In this document: in pieces, positions 1 to 12,561 of the stretch
How positions within the stretch are numbered: position 1 is the stretch's first letter
Layout: every line of letters begins with the position of its first letter
The notes under the pieces: model-generated
Databases searched by the model: none
Told to the model about the DNA's origin: nothing
What the model saw: only the letters and a program-made list of their open reading frames with translations
Source of the DNA: Thereva unica
Lineage: Eukaryota; Arthropoda; Insecta; Diptera; Therevidae
DNA: 64,000 nt
Direction of reading: 5' to 3'
NCBI GenBank assembly: GCA_949987705.1
Contig: OX465282.1
Span: forward strand, 97,266,070 to 97,330,069
Translations under genes and position numbers: made by a program

Positions 1-3000
1 AATCACCGACTAACGCGAAGGCATCAATCACCCTTCATTAGACACGACCGGACTGACGAACGGCGCAAGTAAGTACCCTTGCTCCCTACCCTCTCTCGCA
101 TCTCGGTCCTGCAGGTGCCGCGGCTAAAATCTGTCGGTCGATGAAATTTGCCCCGTCTCAAAAGGCATAACACTTTGGCGAGGACAAATTTTATTGACTC
201 TGATGGTTGCGGCAAATGTAATGCCGGAAAATATTCCCGAGAACGTGGCGATTGAGCCCGCGCAACCGAAGTCCCGTTACAAGTCAAGTTTTGGTATTGA
301 CTTTTGTAACATTCGTGGACTTCAAGCGAATTTCTCTTTTGTTGAGTGCCACTTATCTAATTACAAACCCCCAATCTTCGCACTAAGTGAAACCCAAATA
401 TCACCCGATAATGACTTAGGTTATTACCAGGTGTCGGGGTACACTTTAGTACACAATCTCTCCCCCCATAGGGGTATTGCCATTTATGTTAGGGACGACG
501 TGGCTTATTATAAAATACATTCAAGCACAACTTCAGATTTTAATTATCTTTGGATTAAAATCATTTTCCAAAGCCACGTCATATTCTTCTGCTTCCTATA
601 CAGAAGCCCTAACATAAGTAACGAAGCCTCCACCTTATCTTTTGATACTATTTCCGAACAAATCTCGGGATTTTTGTCGTCCAATCCTGAGTGTGAAATC
701 ATCGTTGCGGGTGATTTCAATGTTCACAACGTTAAATGGCTGACTTACTCAAATGGCACCAGTATTTCTGGCAAGGACGTCGAGCTCTTTGCAGACATCA
801 ATAACTTGCATCAAATTGTGAATCATCCCACAAGAGTCCCTGATGTTGCTGATCAAGGAAAATATCTCCTTGATCTTTTTCTAACTTCTCATCCAGCGCG
901 TTACTCCGTCGAAGTTGATTCACCTCTCGGCAATTCAGACCACTGCCTAATCAGCGCTAACTTCCCATTCGAATTTCCCACCCCTCCCAAACCAGTTCGA
1001 AGAACTGTATGGCATTATGGGAAGGCCAATTGGCAAGGGCTTATTAATTTTTTCCAGTCTACAGACTGGAGTCTGTGTTTCCGAAATAGAAACGCCAACT
1101 CTGCCGCTATCCGTATCACCAGGATCATACAGGCAGGAATGCATTTGTTCATTCCCCATTCTACCAAATCTGTGAAGCCTAGGCCCAACAGATGGTTTAA
1201 TCGGGAGTGTATGAATGCAATCAAAACTAAAGAAGCCGCCTTCCGAGCGTACAAGAGCTTCCCGAGTGAATCGCTCCGTTTAGAGTACATACAACAAAGA
1301 AATTCTTGTAAAACCGCCATCAAGAAAGTCAAAACCTTATTTGACAACAAATTGAGAAGTAAACTCCTAAATGCAACCTCCGGTAGCAAAAACTTCTGGT
1401 CCTTGGTAAGTTCCATCAAGAAGAATTTCACTACAACTTCAATCCCTTCCTTTATTCACAATGAGAAGGTAATAGCAGACAGCAAATCCAAGGCCAATTT
1501 ATTAGCATCTATGTTCGCTTCGAATTCTTCTTTACCCGAAACTGATGTGCTACCCCCTGTTTCCGAGCGTAACGCCCATTCAATGGACAGAGTTTTTTTC
1601 AGGACTCGCGAGGTGTACAGGTGCCTCAAAGAGCTCGATGCCAACAAATCCACTGGACCCGATAATATACCCCCTATCGTCTTAAAACAATGCGCCTCAC
1701 CTTTGGCTAAACCTCTGCGCAAATTATTTTCCCTGTCATATTTCTCCGGAGTTTATCCCGACTCTTGGAAACTTGCCCATGTTCAGCCCATACCGAAAAA
1801 AGGTGATTCCAGCGATCCCTCCAACTACCGCCCAATAGCAATTACTTCTATTCTCTCCAAAACCATGGAGACGATAATCAACAAAAAGCTTATGGGATAT
1901 CTAGAATCCAATCTACTCATAAACGACAGACAGTATGGCTTCCGACAAAAAAGATCCACTGGCGATCTTTTAGTCTGTCTTACAGAACACCTCAGCCGTA
2001 GCCTGCATGGATTCGGTGAGTCTAGTCTGGTTGCTCTGGATATCTCCAAGGCTTTCGATAGAGTTTGGCACTCAGCCCTGTTAGCTAAACTCAAAGCTAT
2101 TGGAGTTGACTCACTTCTACAGAAGTGGATTGAGAGTTTCCTTTCTGGCCGTTCAATCAAAGTGGTATTGGATGGCGTCAAATCCGCATCCCACCCGATC
2201 TCTGCGGGGGTACCCCAGGGGTCAATTTTATCACCGGCCCTATTTCTCTTATTTATAAATAACCTTCTTTCAATCCCCTCCAACCCACTTCTCAGCTTCG
2301 CTGACGACGGTACTCTACGTTACTCGTACAGCTTCGATACAAGACAGACTCATGCCAGATCCTGTCTTGATGATCGCGAACTAATGTTCAACTCTATTAA
2401 TAACGACATTGAACTCATTCTAGAGTGGGGAAAGAAGAATCGTGTTGAATTCAACTCCGACAAAACCAAGTACTGTCTTATCTCCAAAAAGAAGCTCAAC
2501 ACCTCTCCACCCTTGAGAGTGGATGGAGTTCAACTAATTGCCGACCCATCCTTACACATCTTAGGCGTGAGATTAGCGAAAGACTTGCGATGGAATGACC
2601 ACATATTCCAAATCGCCAAACAAGCATCCCAGTGCTTGGGATTTCTTAAGAGCCCGTGCTGTTATTTATAAATCCTACATTCGGCCTCTTCTCGAATATA
2701 ACTCCCTCGTTTGGGGCGGCGCCCCAATAACCACCTTGGCATGGTTAGATAAGGTGCAAAAAAGGGCGCTCAAGTTAATTGATGACGACACCGCCTGCTC
2801 CACCATCGACCCCTTGAGCCACCGTAGGAATGTAGCAGCACTGACAAAATTTTATCGCTACTATCATAGTGACTGTTCCTCCGAGTTAAACGCTCTCCTG
2901 CCTCCACGGCAATCTTATACCCGCAACACCAGATTAGCCCACTCGTCTCATTCCCTTCACCTGCAACTACCCCTTTCACGCACTCAACAAGATATGAATT

Positions 3001-3480
3001 CGTTTGTTAATAGAACAACTCGACTGTGGAATAACCTCTCGCAGTCAGTATTTCCGAACTCCTACAACATCCCAGAGTTCAAACGCAGGGTTCATCACCA
3101 CCTTCTTCAATACCCCCCGTACCTTTTAATCCTTAACCTATACCTATCGGGAAAAAATCTTCCAAGTGAAAGAAAAACCTCCCATTTATTTGGAGCACTT
3201 TTTGAAAATTCTTTAAAAAGCACCATATCCACTCACACAAAGGAAAAATTGTGACGATGGCTCTGAATTGTGTATTCCTGTTTAACGTGATTGATATAAA
3301 CTTGAGGGCGCTGTTACTGCACTTTTAATTCTGTTTAAAGAATTGTTAAAAGAGGTAAATGAACGAAATGAGTTGAGCAAAACTCCTTGTGGCGAGAAAT
3401 CCTCTTGAATTGCTCTTTTTTTGTTTGCTTCTTTAAACCCCCGGCTTCAACGGCCTTAGTTAAATAAAGTTCAATTCAAT
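1..3480 (+). mobile_element. CR1/Jockey-like non-LTR retrotransposon, nearly complete ORF2
   Basis: The element contains an endonuclease-reverse transcriptase ORF and then about 220 bp of 3' UTR ending near 3480 with AATAAA and a short TTCAATTCAAT tail. Bases 1-202 look like 5' UTR or the end of an ORF1. No gag-like ORF1 is visible, so the element may extend left of the window. Fragments of related 3' ends lie at 34350-34617, 39184-39465, 46573-46760 and 55748-55985, so the family is dispersed in this genome. Confidence 0.85.
203..3254 (+). pseudogene. LINE ORF2: AP endonuclease plus reverse transcriptase, one frameshift
   Basis: This encodes the retrotransposition enzyme, which nicks target DNA and primes reverse transcription there. 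The open frame starts at a TTG at 194; the first ATG is at 203. Endonuclease signatures run in order: NIRGL (about residue 40), LSETQ (about 67), AGDFN (about 172) and SDH (about 247). RT signatures are STGPDNIPP (about 484), NYRPIA, ALDISKAFDRVW (about 614), GVPQGSILSP and FADD (about 702, motif C). The frame breaks near 2645-2652 after QCLGFLK. The C-terminal part continues in another frame from about 2652 to 3254, with the typical RLWNNL and EFKRR end. All catalytic motifs remain, so this is a recent single-lesion copy or a base-calling error. Clade placement (CR1/L2 group versus Jockey) is inferred from motif style only. Confidence 0.85.
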
Positions 3481-4107
3481 CTGCATAAATGGCTTCGCCG
3501 GATGGCATGTTCAGTTCATGCTTGAAATTGTTGTTGCTTTTCGCTAGAAGTTAGAAATGAAAAAAGCTTACTGGAATAATATTCCATTATTCCAATTGAT
3601 TATTCTCTTTTCAGCAATTGTCAATCCCAATTTCAAGTTCTGTTGGACGAATTCAGGCTTTATTTTTCCAATATGTGAAACTGCATAGAAGCTTAGGCAA
3701 AAAGTGAAATTCAGTACACTAACTTGCTCGAACTTGCGCAGTTTGGCCGGTGAAATTACTGTCTAACAAATTAATATGGCCAGTTTCACATGGGCCAACC
3801 AGCATTAGCTGACTTTTCCAACAAACTATACGTTAGAATGCTTTAGCTTGTTGCTTTTAAAATTAATTATGCCTTCTGCCATTTCCTTTCTTTTCTTTTC
3901 CTAGCAAACGGGAGGCAAAAATCAACAACAACCACACAGCTGTCAAAAAGTTGATTCAAAAACTACGTGAAAGAATTCAGGTTTAGAAAATCTATCCGTC
4001 CCATCGTCCTCGCCTACTTTCTGCTCCGTAAACGATGTTTTCAGCAGAATTTTGGTAGTTGGATGTTGACCCATGTAAAACTTCCTATTTATGTAATATT
4101 TTTTATC
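3481..4107. other. unassigned AT-rich sequence
   Basis: No convincing gene, RNA or repeat was recognised between the end of the LINE and the foldback element at 4111. Confidence 0.5.
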
Positions 4108-4110
4108 TTA

Positions 4111-4225
4111 CCCGGGGGCTACACGGTCAATTTTTTCAATTGCAATATTGCATTGCAGTAGTAAAATTGATCGTGTAGCCCCTGCTGCAATATGCAATTG
4201 AAAAATTGATCGTGTAGCCCCCGGG
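4111..4225. mobile_element. foldback MITE, copy A (CCCGGGGGCTACACG family), 115 bp
   Basis: An almost entirely palindromic element with termini CCCGGGGGCTACACGG and GTGTAGCCCCCGGG, flanked on both sides by TTA (4108-4110 and 4226-4228), a 3-bp target duplication. The left 87 bases match the left arm of copy C (from 59381) without a visible difference, including the shared CGGTCAA variant, so both belong to one recent subfamily. Copy A looks like an internal-deletion derivative. A 3-bp TTA/TAA duplication would fit the PIF/Harbinger superfamily, which is inference. Confidence 0.8.
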
Positions 4226-4228
4226 TTA

Positions 4229-6339
4229 TACGCATTATTATGGTGTAATCTTAAATTTTGCGCAAACTATGAAAAATATTTCATCCATTAGTATTTGGGT
4301 CTTTTTCAATTGTCCTTCGCTGCGTTCAAAAATGAACAGGTTATGGGGCGCAATATGGCAAAGTGGACCGGGCGCAAAAAACCCAAGCTCCGGCCCTGTA
4401 CTATACCTTAGGAAGTATGATCTGTCATAGTGCTTCATTTAACTCCGATCATTCCGACATACACAAACCAGACATTCACAAAGGCGGATACATAGAATAT
4501 AGCCATTAAGGTGAATAACATCGACGATCAAACCCGCTTTTATCTGGGCATAACCAAAAGCTTGACGCCTTTATTTCCTGGGCAATCTTTGTATAGTGAT
4601 CAGTTGCAAAGTTATCGGAGGCTTTATATTTAAATACATACATATAATTTATGTTCTAGTTTGTAAATGTGTGCGTGACTTATTCAGAGCAGTCGACACA
4701 GCCAAGTTTTCATGGAATTTTACAGATCATTTTATTTTATTGTGGGTTTAAATAAGGACTGACCGCAAGTTTACATCTAGAAAGTAGCCAAACTTGTATA
4801 AATTAATCTGACACGTTTTTTCCTTGAAATATTTACGTAAGATAAGAATTTATATTATTTAACAAAAAACAAACTGGTTCCAGAGAACGAAATCCAAATA
4901 TTTTTAATCTTGCTCTTATTTGAAGCCAAAAGGAACTGATTTTATATTGGATCATTAAGTGAATGATTTAGATTTGTTGTGAAGAAAGGATCCAAGACAA
5001 ACAAATTAGTCTACACCATAAAATAGATTATTTTTTTTGCTTTTAGTGAAATTATTTTACTACAAAAAAACTGAATCGGATTTATTATGAATAGCATTGC
5101 TTACACAAAGCCTTTACTACAAATGAGAGACATCCGGACATAACATCTACAAAAAAGAACAGAACATCCCCGGGCACACCTGAATGAAAATCAAGTTTTT
5201 CCTTCGTTATGAATAAATTTCAAACTGGAATGGAGAAAACCGCATAAGTTTGCGATTTAAATCAACTTTTTTTTGCGGGACTGAAACATATGGATTATGA
5301 AGACATCGTCAACTTGTTATCAAGTTCAAGGATGCTACGAACGGGGCACTAACAAGTATCTTCGCTATTATAGTTCCAATTTCCGGCTTCCTAACAATAT
5401 AACCTGTTTACCTTCCGACAAAAAACTAGGCGCCATTTTTTTACATTAATTCCGACCCCAGATCCAAAAATAAATCATTATCAGCACTTTCGCTTTTATG
5501 ATCTACCACCAATTCATTATATTCAAATAAATCGTATGTGACGGATAGATCGGCCGAACGTCAGGTCCGGCTATGCGAACGGAATCTTAACGTAGTTTTT
5601 GGGTTTTTTTTAAATTCTAGCAACTACTTTATATACCTGAATATCAACCCAATGGTGGTGCGTAGCTTAAGCTAATTTCCGTCAACCGTGAGAGATTCAC
5701 CGATTAATTTATGGTGTCGCAGTCGTGCCAATAGCCATAGTTTCTGGTGTTTACATTAATTTCACACCTGCGCGTATCCGTCTAAAGTACTAAGCGATGG
5801 TGTCCGGCCCCGTGCAGTGGCAGCATCTAAGGTTCAATAACAGACGACAATTCGCGCTTTACCCTGGGACTATGGCGACTAAACGTCTGATTGAATACGA
5901 AATGCTTAAAAGGAATTAAAAGAGACGAAGGCAAGTGCTACTAAATCCGTTACTGGCGTACCAAAGCGCGGCTATATCGCACGTACAATCGCCCTGGGCA
6001 ATAATTTTCATTGAAGTCTGTGTAAGAACTTTACCGTGACGACGCGACGGTGAGATTGCCTTAAATCATTGAACTTGAAGGCTGTTGTATGCTAGATTTC
6101 AGAATGAATGGTTGCGGTTGACGTTTTCGGTTCTTTGTTAAGGTAGGTGTTGACACAAAGATTTATTGCAGTTCAGGTGATATAATAGCAAAAAAAAAGT
6201 GGTATGAAAAATTCTGTAGATACATTTAAAATTCGAGTAATGCAACGACCTATAAATGCCATATTTTAAGCAGAGTGCTACATTTTTCTAAATTGCTTTT
6301 TTTTTCAAATTTTTTATTGTGCAACAATTTATTAGAACA
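4229..6339. other. unassigned AT-rich intergenic sequence
   Basis: Short ORFs only, none with recognisable domains. No tRNA, tandem array or inverted repeat stood out. Confidence 0.4.
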
Positions 6340-6490
6340 CTAGCAAAAACCTTCGTGCGCTGCGACGCCTATAAATAAAAAAAAGATGTGTGCCTTGTCC
6401 GCGGTGACAAGGAAAATGATAAATCTGGAAAACATTATTTTGGATACCATATACAAATTTAGAGCTAGATACCTATAAAAATATTGTAAT
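6340..6490 (-). mobile_element. Helitron-like 3' terminus
   Basis: On the minus strand the sequence ends in TTTTTGCTAG followed by T, the CTRR|T Helitron end, with a GC-rich hairpin-like stretch just before it. About 150 bp resembles the terminal part of the element at 11721-13007, including the ACTAGC and GACGCC blocks and the following TATAAAAAT block. The matching 5' end may be the TCTATAATA terminus at 9179, but that pairing is uncertain. Confidence 0.45.
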
Positions 6491-6959
6491 ATTTCTTCTT
6501 GAGCGTTCTCGGATTCATCAGGGATTAATTGGAATAATTTGTTTCTTTAATAACTGTAATTTCAAAACAAAATTTTTTCCACACACGTGCTCCTCCCTCT
6601 TCCCAATCTTATCGGTAGTTCAATTAGAACAACCGTACTAAATTGGGATGTGACACTGCGTTATGTATTCAAGTAGATGCCTCTGAACATGTAACTTTTC
6701 GGTCAATTGGAATTTTAACTTTCTCCTTTCGGTTAGCCGTTACACTGCGCCCTTCTTACTTAGTGTTCGTCCCGAACATAGCATCCTCCAGGTCCCGTTC
6801 TTACCGATCGAACTTTTTGTAAACGATAGATTACATCGTGTAACCTCGTGTAGGGGCGCACAAATTTGAAAACTTCAACACTTTCTACCGTTTTTACTGT
6901 TTCTATACTGGCTAGAGGGAATTTAAGAAATCGACCACTTTCAGAATGTGGGTTGGCAA

Positions 6960-7300
6960 AGTTCGTACGGCATATTGGACTCGCAATTTTGAACTTATAA
7001 GTTTTGATCATAAATTCGTTGTTTTCAACCCTAAAAAACCCCAGATTCCGATATGCATTGTAATACAATTGGAAAAATTTGTCCGCCATATCGGGGCGGC
7101 CATTTCGAATTTATAAGTCTTGATCATAAATTCCTTATTTGCAACCTCAAAAACCCCCAGCTATCGATTTGCATTGTAATTGGAATACAATTGGAATCGA
7201 TACCGATTTTCATTGGAATCGGAACACAATTGGCAAATTCGTTGGCCATATTGGCGCGGCCATTTTGAATTTATAACTTCTGATCACAAAATCACACAAA
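6960..7300. repeat. degenerate tandem repeat, about 110-bp unit, three units
   Basis: Three diverged units each contain a GCCATTTTGAATTTATAA block, then TGATCATAAATTC, a CCTAAAAACCCCC block, a GATACCGATTTTCATTGG block and ACAATTGGAAA. The same unit recurs at 37550-37910. ORFs crossing it are fortuitous. Confidence 0.7.
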
Positions 7301-7590
7301 TACACCTTATAGGGGAGGGGGTTCACACTGACGCCCAATGTTTTATGAACCAGTCATTTTGAAAAGCTCACACACTGAACTCCAGGGCCGTCTTTCATTG
7401 TTTGAAGGCCCTGGGCCTACGTAGAGTGGAGGCCCACTTAAGGAGACGTCAAATCTGAATTTTTTTAAAATCCACTCTAACATTGATCATTATGTTTTTT
7501 CTTTAAAATAAGTATTATCTGAATTTCCACTTTGTGTATATCTTGAATTTTTTCACCGTTCACTATACTAAACGGTAAGTATTTTTTAAT

Positions 7591-7640
7591 ATATACATAT
7601 ACACACATATATATATATATATGCGTGTGTGTGTATCTAC
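7591..7640. repeat. TA/TG microsatellite
   Basis: Alternating TATA, CACA and TGTG dinucleotide tracts. Confidence 0.8.
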
Positions 7641-7740
7641 GTACTATAAGTATATTTTTCAATTTACGCGCAATTAGGTAGCCCTAATAAGGCATCCTGC
7701 CGGCTTAACCGGTTAATAATAGGGTACCAAATTTTCGCTT

Positions 7741-7915
7741 AGCTGAGGTCTTCATCTAGCGGTTGGTGCACCTCCTTGTTCACCTGGTAGTCTGGTGCTG
7801 TTGACGTCACAGCCTTTGTCGGCTAGTTAGTGGGATTCACTTGTTTCAGGAGGCATATCACTCCAACAAGACTCTCGCTAGCCCTGACGGTTGTGACTCA
7901 CCCGGCTGTTAAAAA
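7741..7915 (+). mobile_element. possible SINE body without a tRNA head
   Basis: A block GGGATTCACTTGTTTCAG followed by GCATATCACTCCAACAAG resembles the body of the tRNA-derived SINE at 24859-25270 (GAGATTCAACTCGTTTCAG, then CACTCCAGCGAG). No A or B box is present, so this would be a head-less or diverged copy. Confidence 0.35.
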
Positions 7916-8736
7916 ATGGATGCACTCATATAACACCCAGTAGTGCAAACGCAAAATAAAAACTCCGTAAAAAATCTTATTTAAACAAACGAAAATGACT
8001 TAAATAGGACAAAATAATCCTAAACAATACATCTTATGGATGAGTTTCTGCTTCATTTATGCGATGTTCATTTAAAATCCGTTTTATTTCCTTGATACTA
8101 CCTGTATTATGTTGTGCACCTGTTTCAAATATTATTATACTCAGAAATAGTTTTTAATTTAAGAGAAAAACAAAATACCTTACATATGTAGAGTAAAAAT
8201 TTCTCAAATGTATCACTAAAAACCGAAGATTCATAATTTATAATGAATTTATGCTTAATCGGTAAGTTATTATGCACACAATCATGCCACGAAATAGTTT
8301 TGTAAAAAAAAAATTAACAAAGTTATAAACAAATTAATTTTGAGAGCATTTTTATTTTGTAAAATTTTTTGTAACCAGCCGAATTAATATTGTTTGCTCA
8401 TCACAACGTCGTTGCTTAGATGAAAGATTGAATTTTAGGTATAATTGAAAAAAGTATAAAAAAAGTGAATATTTCATAATTGTTAATAACAAAATAAGAT
8501 GTAAAATGGAAAAAAAGGGTGTTCTTCGCTAGGTAAAAATTAAAAAAAAATATGTTTCAATAGGAAATTAAATGCAGAATCATAATCCGTTGAAAAAACT
8601 CACGTGCCACTTTTCTCAACAAAGTTATAGCGATTTTTCATTGCAAGGAAAACCGCGCGCGCCGGGCAACACGCGCCGGCCACCGCGCCCCGGGCACCGC
8701 GCTCCATGCAACGCCATGTTTGCACACCGCGCCGTC
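7916..8736. other. unassigned; contains a short GC-rich patch
   Basis: AT-rich apart from 8650-8735, which is strongly GC-rich (repeated CGCGCC and CACCGCGC words) and directly precedes the inverted repeat at 8737. No coding evidence. Confidence 0.4.
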
Positions 8737-8979
8737 GACTGCTATCGTTTTGTATGCAAAAACGCGTTTTAAGTTTAGGTTGATGAATAAACAAATACAT
8801 GTCATTGTTAAATAGAAATTTTGATGTAGTTTAACAATTTTATTAAATTAATTAATTAAATATAGAATTCTGATTTTTTTTGTAGATGCATTTCTATTTA
8901 ACAATGACATGTATTTGTTTATTCATCAAGATCAACCTAAACTTAAAACGCGTTTTTGCATACAAAACGAATAGCAGTC
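8737..8979. repeat. long inverted repeat (arms about 83 and 90 bp, 70-bp spacer)
   Basis: The left arm at 8737-8819 is the reverse complement of 8890-8979, apart from a 1-bp and a 6-bp indel. The arms start GACTGCTATCGTTTTGTATG and the spacer is AT-rich. RNA across it would form a stable hairpin. It is probably a foldback or MITE, but no target duplication was identified. Confidence 0.8.
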
Positions 8980-9119
8980 ACATTCCGCGGCACGAAAAAT
9001 GTTGTCCCTTGTTTTTAATGGGATTTTGACATTTCACGAATTGTAGTTGGGACTTCATACAACTTCATACAAACACCTACAGCATGGCTTGTAAATATAG
9101 AAAGCTTTGCCCCAGTGCA

Positions 9120-9179
9120 TGACGGTACGCACAAGCAGACACACACAGACTGACAGACACATTCTTTTATTATTATAGA
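9120..9179 (-). mobile_element. Helitron-like 5' terminus (TCTATAATA, CTGTCTG-rich)
   Basis: On the minus strand the sequence starts A|TCTATAATAATAAAAG and runs into TGTCTGTCAGTCTG tracts. This matches the layout of the better-supported Helitron 5' ends at 13007 and 63823. Confidence 0.35.
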
Positions 9180-9349
9180 TTCCAAGTCACGATAAAACTT
9201 GCTTTAGCATTCTATGTATGTATGTATATTGAATAATTGTCTCCAATTTTAGTTTTAGAAATCGTGCTGTCATGTTAGCTCGTCATGGCGTACAAATCCT
9301 GGTGGTCAAGTAGTAAGCTTAGCTCGAAGTATAGTATAGGATAAGGCAT

Positions 9350-9537
9350 GGTACAATAATACAAGGTAGGCTCATAAGGAAAAGCTCTGTTTCCATCTTG
9401 AAAAGCTTAAGCGCAATTTGTTAGAGAAAAGATCTGAGTGACGTCAGGGGAAAGCTTTTTTCCCTTATGAACTGAGATCTGAGTGACGTCACGAAGCCAG
9501 AGCTTTTCCTTATGTGCCTACCTTGTATTATTGTACC
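9350..9537. mobile_element. MITE, 188 bp, TIR of about 40 bp
   Basis: The termini GGTACAATAATACAAGGTAG and CTACCTTGTATTATTGTACC are exact inverted repeats that continue into GGCTCATAAGGAAAAGCTCTG with one or two mismatches. The inner part carries two copies of GATCTGAGTGACGTCA. A diverged single end may lie at 48417-48450. The palindrome extends past the likely ends, so the target duplication cannot be defined. Confidence 0.75.
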
Positions 9538-10085
9538 ATGGGATATGTAGGTCGAGAGATTACGTCAAAATTCTAGGAAGTTGAAGGAGGTCGTAAATAT
9601 GCGAAAAAGGAGTGAAAGAGACAGGGAGACTATACAAGAGGAGTTGAAACTCTTATGGGGAAAATAACCGGAAATGGCTGGATAGCAAAAACCAAAGTCT
9701 AGAAATTAACAAGTCATTCATCTTCATATGGTTAATGCGTGAAAGGCGAACAGCTATATGCACAAGTTCTTCAAATGACGATGTCAGGCTATCAGAGAGA
9801 GAATGCAACGTTTTTATACGCGTTTGCACACAAGTAAACAGCGGAAACTTTTATGAGTTTATATGGGGATAAACTTAATGTATTAGTGCATATTTGCTCG
9901 TTTGTTTTGATTTATGAAAGAAAACAGCTGATTCAATTTTCTTTCCTTTTCTGTTCTACATACTTGATCGTAAAGAGAAAATCTGGTTTTGTCTCGCCGA
10001 GTTCACGAAGTATGAGTTGAGTTTTGCTCAGCAGTGATGTTCATATATTCACGCACACAATTAACGGGGGGGGGGGGTTGTATTA
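9538..10085. other. unassigned; includes a poly-G tract
   Basis: No gene was recognised. A run of about 12 G lies near 10066, just before the foldback at 10086. Confidence 0.4.
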
Positions 10086-10432
10086 CTACGTTTACACGAT
10101 CAGCTTGATTACTCCAAAGCTTGAAAATTCAAGAAATCGAGCGCGATCAACTATATGTGTATATGGTCAACTGCGCTTGAAATCTTGAAAGATTGAGTTG
10201 ATGTTTATAAGCTTGAGTTGACATTTTATGGATTTTATGTACATACGTGCTGAATGGCGCGCAAACCACAAATGTCACACTCAAGTACTCAAGCTTTGAA
10301 GCGGCGTTTACATGGAAAATTTTCAAGTCGAGAAGGTAAATTTTTGTTATCGACTTGAGTGAAGCTTCCTCCGTTTACATGTGGCTTGAAGCCGGCTTGA
10401 AGTATGCTTCAAGCTCTCATGTAAACGGGGTA
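10086..10432. mobile_element. degenerate foldback element
   Basis: The left end GTTTACACGATCAGCTTGA and right end GCTCTCATGTAAACGGGGT are imperfect inverted repeats. The interior repeats GTTTACATG and CTTGAAG words several times in both orientations. Boundaries are approximate and no target duplication was found. Confidence 0.4.
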
Positions 10433-10460
10433 TATGAAGATGAAAGACTTGTTATTATTA

Positions 10461-10953
10461 AAGGCCCAACTATAATGCACGTAAGAAACGCACGTCATCT
10501 CGGCGCTCTCATGGAAATTAATGTGTTCGGCCATATTGGACGTACGTCAGTCATATTTTATTTCGTTAAGTTTCGTTAAACGTAAAAATGGGAAAAGAAC
10601 CGCGCTCTACGTAAGTTTTGTGAGATGATTTGTAGTTACATCGATGAAAGCTAATTTTTTGTTGTTGTTTTGTGGTTTTTAAAGAAAAAAGAGTATGGAA
10701 AATGTTGTGGTTCAAATACATGATAGCGATTTTGATGAGAAATTTATTATAATTGAAAATAAACACGATTATTAATAATATGCAAATATTAATAGCCTAG
10801 TTTTAATAGTCAATGAATAATATTCAAGCATTTTAATAATTTTAAACTTTGAAGTCTCTCCCAATACGCAAACCAATTAGTCGGTTTTGCGTTTGACGAA
10901 ATTTACGCACGTCGATTGACGTGCGTTTCTTACGTGCATTATAGTTGGGCCTT
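10461..10953. mobile_element. MITE, 493 bp, AAGGCCCAAC termini, TA target site
   Basis: The termini AAGGCCCAACTATAATGCAC and GTGCATTATAGTTGGGCCTT are perfect inverted repeats. They extend to about 38 bp through GTAAGAAACGCACGTCA. TA flanks both ends (10459-10460 and 10954-10955), which would suit a Tc1/mariner-type MITE. The interior has no transposase. Confidence 0.75.
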
Positions 10954-12251
10954 TAGACTTTGGCAGAAACTAAACTTTTCAATTTTGGCCACAGATGTCG
11001 CCTAAAGCTGACGTGCCCCACATAAAGTTAACTGAAATGGGTAAAATTCGACGATTTGTTCAAAACTAAGTTTTTCGAAATTATTAAAAATGGAAATTAA
11101 TAAAAATTCATTGGAAAATCCATAAATTGGTTTAATACGAAAAATCGCATCGATATAAATCCAATTTAGACGCTGATTTTTCAAGTTAGTCATAAACATA
11201 AAATATTTTCATAGTTAACGAACTTGGCCATGAACCGAATGAATATAATCAGTCATGTTTTTTGGGGTACATGCAGGGGTGTGTTGGTAAATCGGTAACA
11301 ACCGGCTCGCATGTAATTAATGTAGGTAAAAACATAATTCATATGAATAAATATCGAAACAAGAACAATATAAGCAATAAAGAAAGGAGAATGCAAATCA
11401 CCTCCAATAGCTATGTGTAATATGTCGTCAGATAGGGATTTTTGAGCTGAATATAAGTGGCTATGGCACCTAGTTCGAAATCTTTGTTCGTTTTGAGTAA
11501 TACGGTCAGAACTATACAAAGATAGAGTTTCACATATCACCCTGCCTTTTTGCAACCCTATAAATTATTTCCATGAGTAAGGCACCAATGAAGGCTGAAT
11601 TCCTTCACCTATCTATGCTGGTAAAATTGATGGTTCTATTTTATCAACTTTTGGAGTTATGAGGCGTCAAAGTTGAACTTTAGGGGTTTTTATGACAAAA
11701 ATATCAACTTTATTTTAAAACTAGCGAAAACCCGCGTGCGTCGAAACGCCTTTTAATAAAACAAAATTATGTGTGCATAGTCCGGAATAAGGAAAGGGTA
11801 TAATGAAATAAAGAACAAATCTGCAAGACATGATTTAGGATATATAAAAAACTTTAGAGTTGACTATAAAAATATGTTACCTACAACTTTTTTTAAAATT
11901 CGAGGTTAATCATCGGAAAACTTTTATACTACGTGCGCAACAGATACCTAGCCAATTTTATTCAGAATATGTCTTGTGCGCGTAGATTTTGACGTTCTCA
12001 GATAATTGCCACCCTGAACTTGCCCCATGGTGAACATGGCTTGAGACGAAGATTGCCAGCATTTTAAGAGGTACTACTGATTTGATCCTAAAAAGGACAG
12101 TTTCTGCTTCCCGTTTTGTGTTTCGTCGTTTCCGGTCGTACCGCCCTCACGGCACTGGTTAACAATCCACTGTAACGCTTGTTTATAAACGATGTTAAAT
12201 GTTTCACTTGTAAGTATTACAATGTTTGTGGCATTACTGAGTTGAGTCAAT

Positions 12252-12503
12252 TTAGTTGATCAACTTTAACTTTTCGAAATCGTCATAAATGTCGCCCATC
12301 AATATTTCCTCGTCTATTACGAACTTACAAACAACATCCAGCAGCTCACTGTCATCATTCTCATTAATCTCAGAACATTTTCTATTGTTTATTCTATGTT
12401 GAGGAGAATAGTACTGAATTCTGAGTTTTCCGATTGCGCTCTCATCTTTTGCTTTAAATGACGTTTTCCAATATGTCCCTATATGATTGATCATTTCAGA
12501 CAT
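12252..12503 (-). CDS. unrecognised 83-codon ORF inside the Helitron-like element
   Basis: The ATG-initiated frame lies in the element's own orientation. It is hydrophilic with an acidic end (DEEILMGDIYDDFEKLKLIN). I recognise no domain. It could be the end of a captured host exon or chance. Its base composition is less AT-rich than the flanks, which weakly favours former coding sequence. Confidence 0.25.
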   Translation of the reverse strand: MSEMINHIGTYWKTSFKAKDESAIGKLRIQYYSPQHRINNRKCSEINENDDSELLDVVCKFVIDEEILMGDIYDDFEKLKLIN

Positions 12504-12561
12504 GCATCAATATCATCGGCCCACATATTTGTCCGGACAGCCGGCAACATTTGCCCGGAAT

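Noticed and set aside
24..287. Minus-strand 87-codon frame at the left edge
   Set aside because: Overlaps the LINE 5' region, shows no recognisable domain and is explained as a shadow frame.
6760..7089. Minus-strand 109-codon ORF
   Set aside because: Half of it lies in the degenerate tandem repeat and it has no domain or start context.
7383..7460. CAGGGCCGTCTTTC, which looks like a hAT-type terminus
   Set aside because: Only one end was found; no matching CTG end or repeated CTGAACTC within reach.
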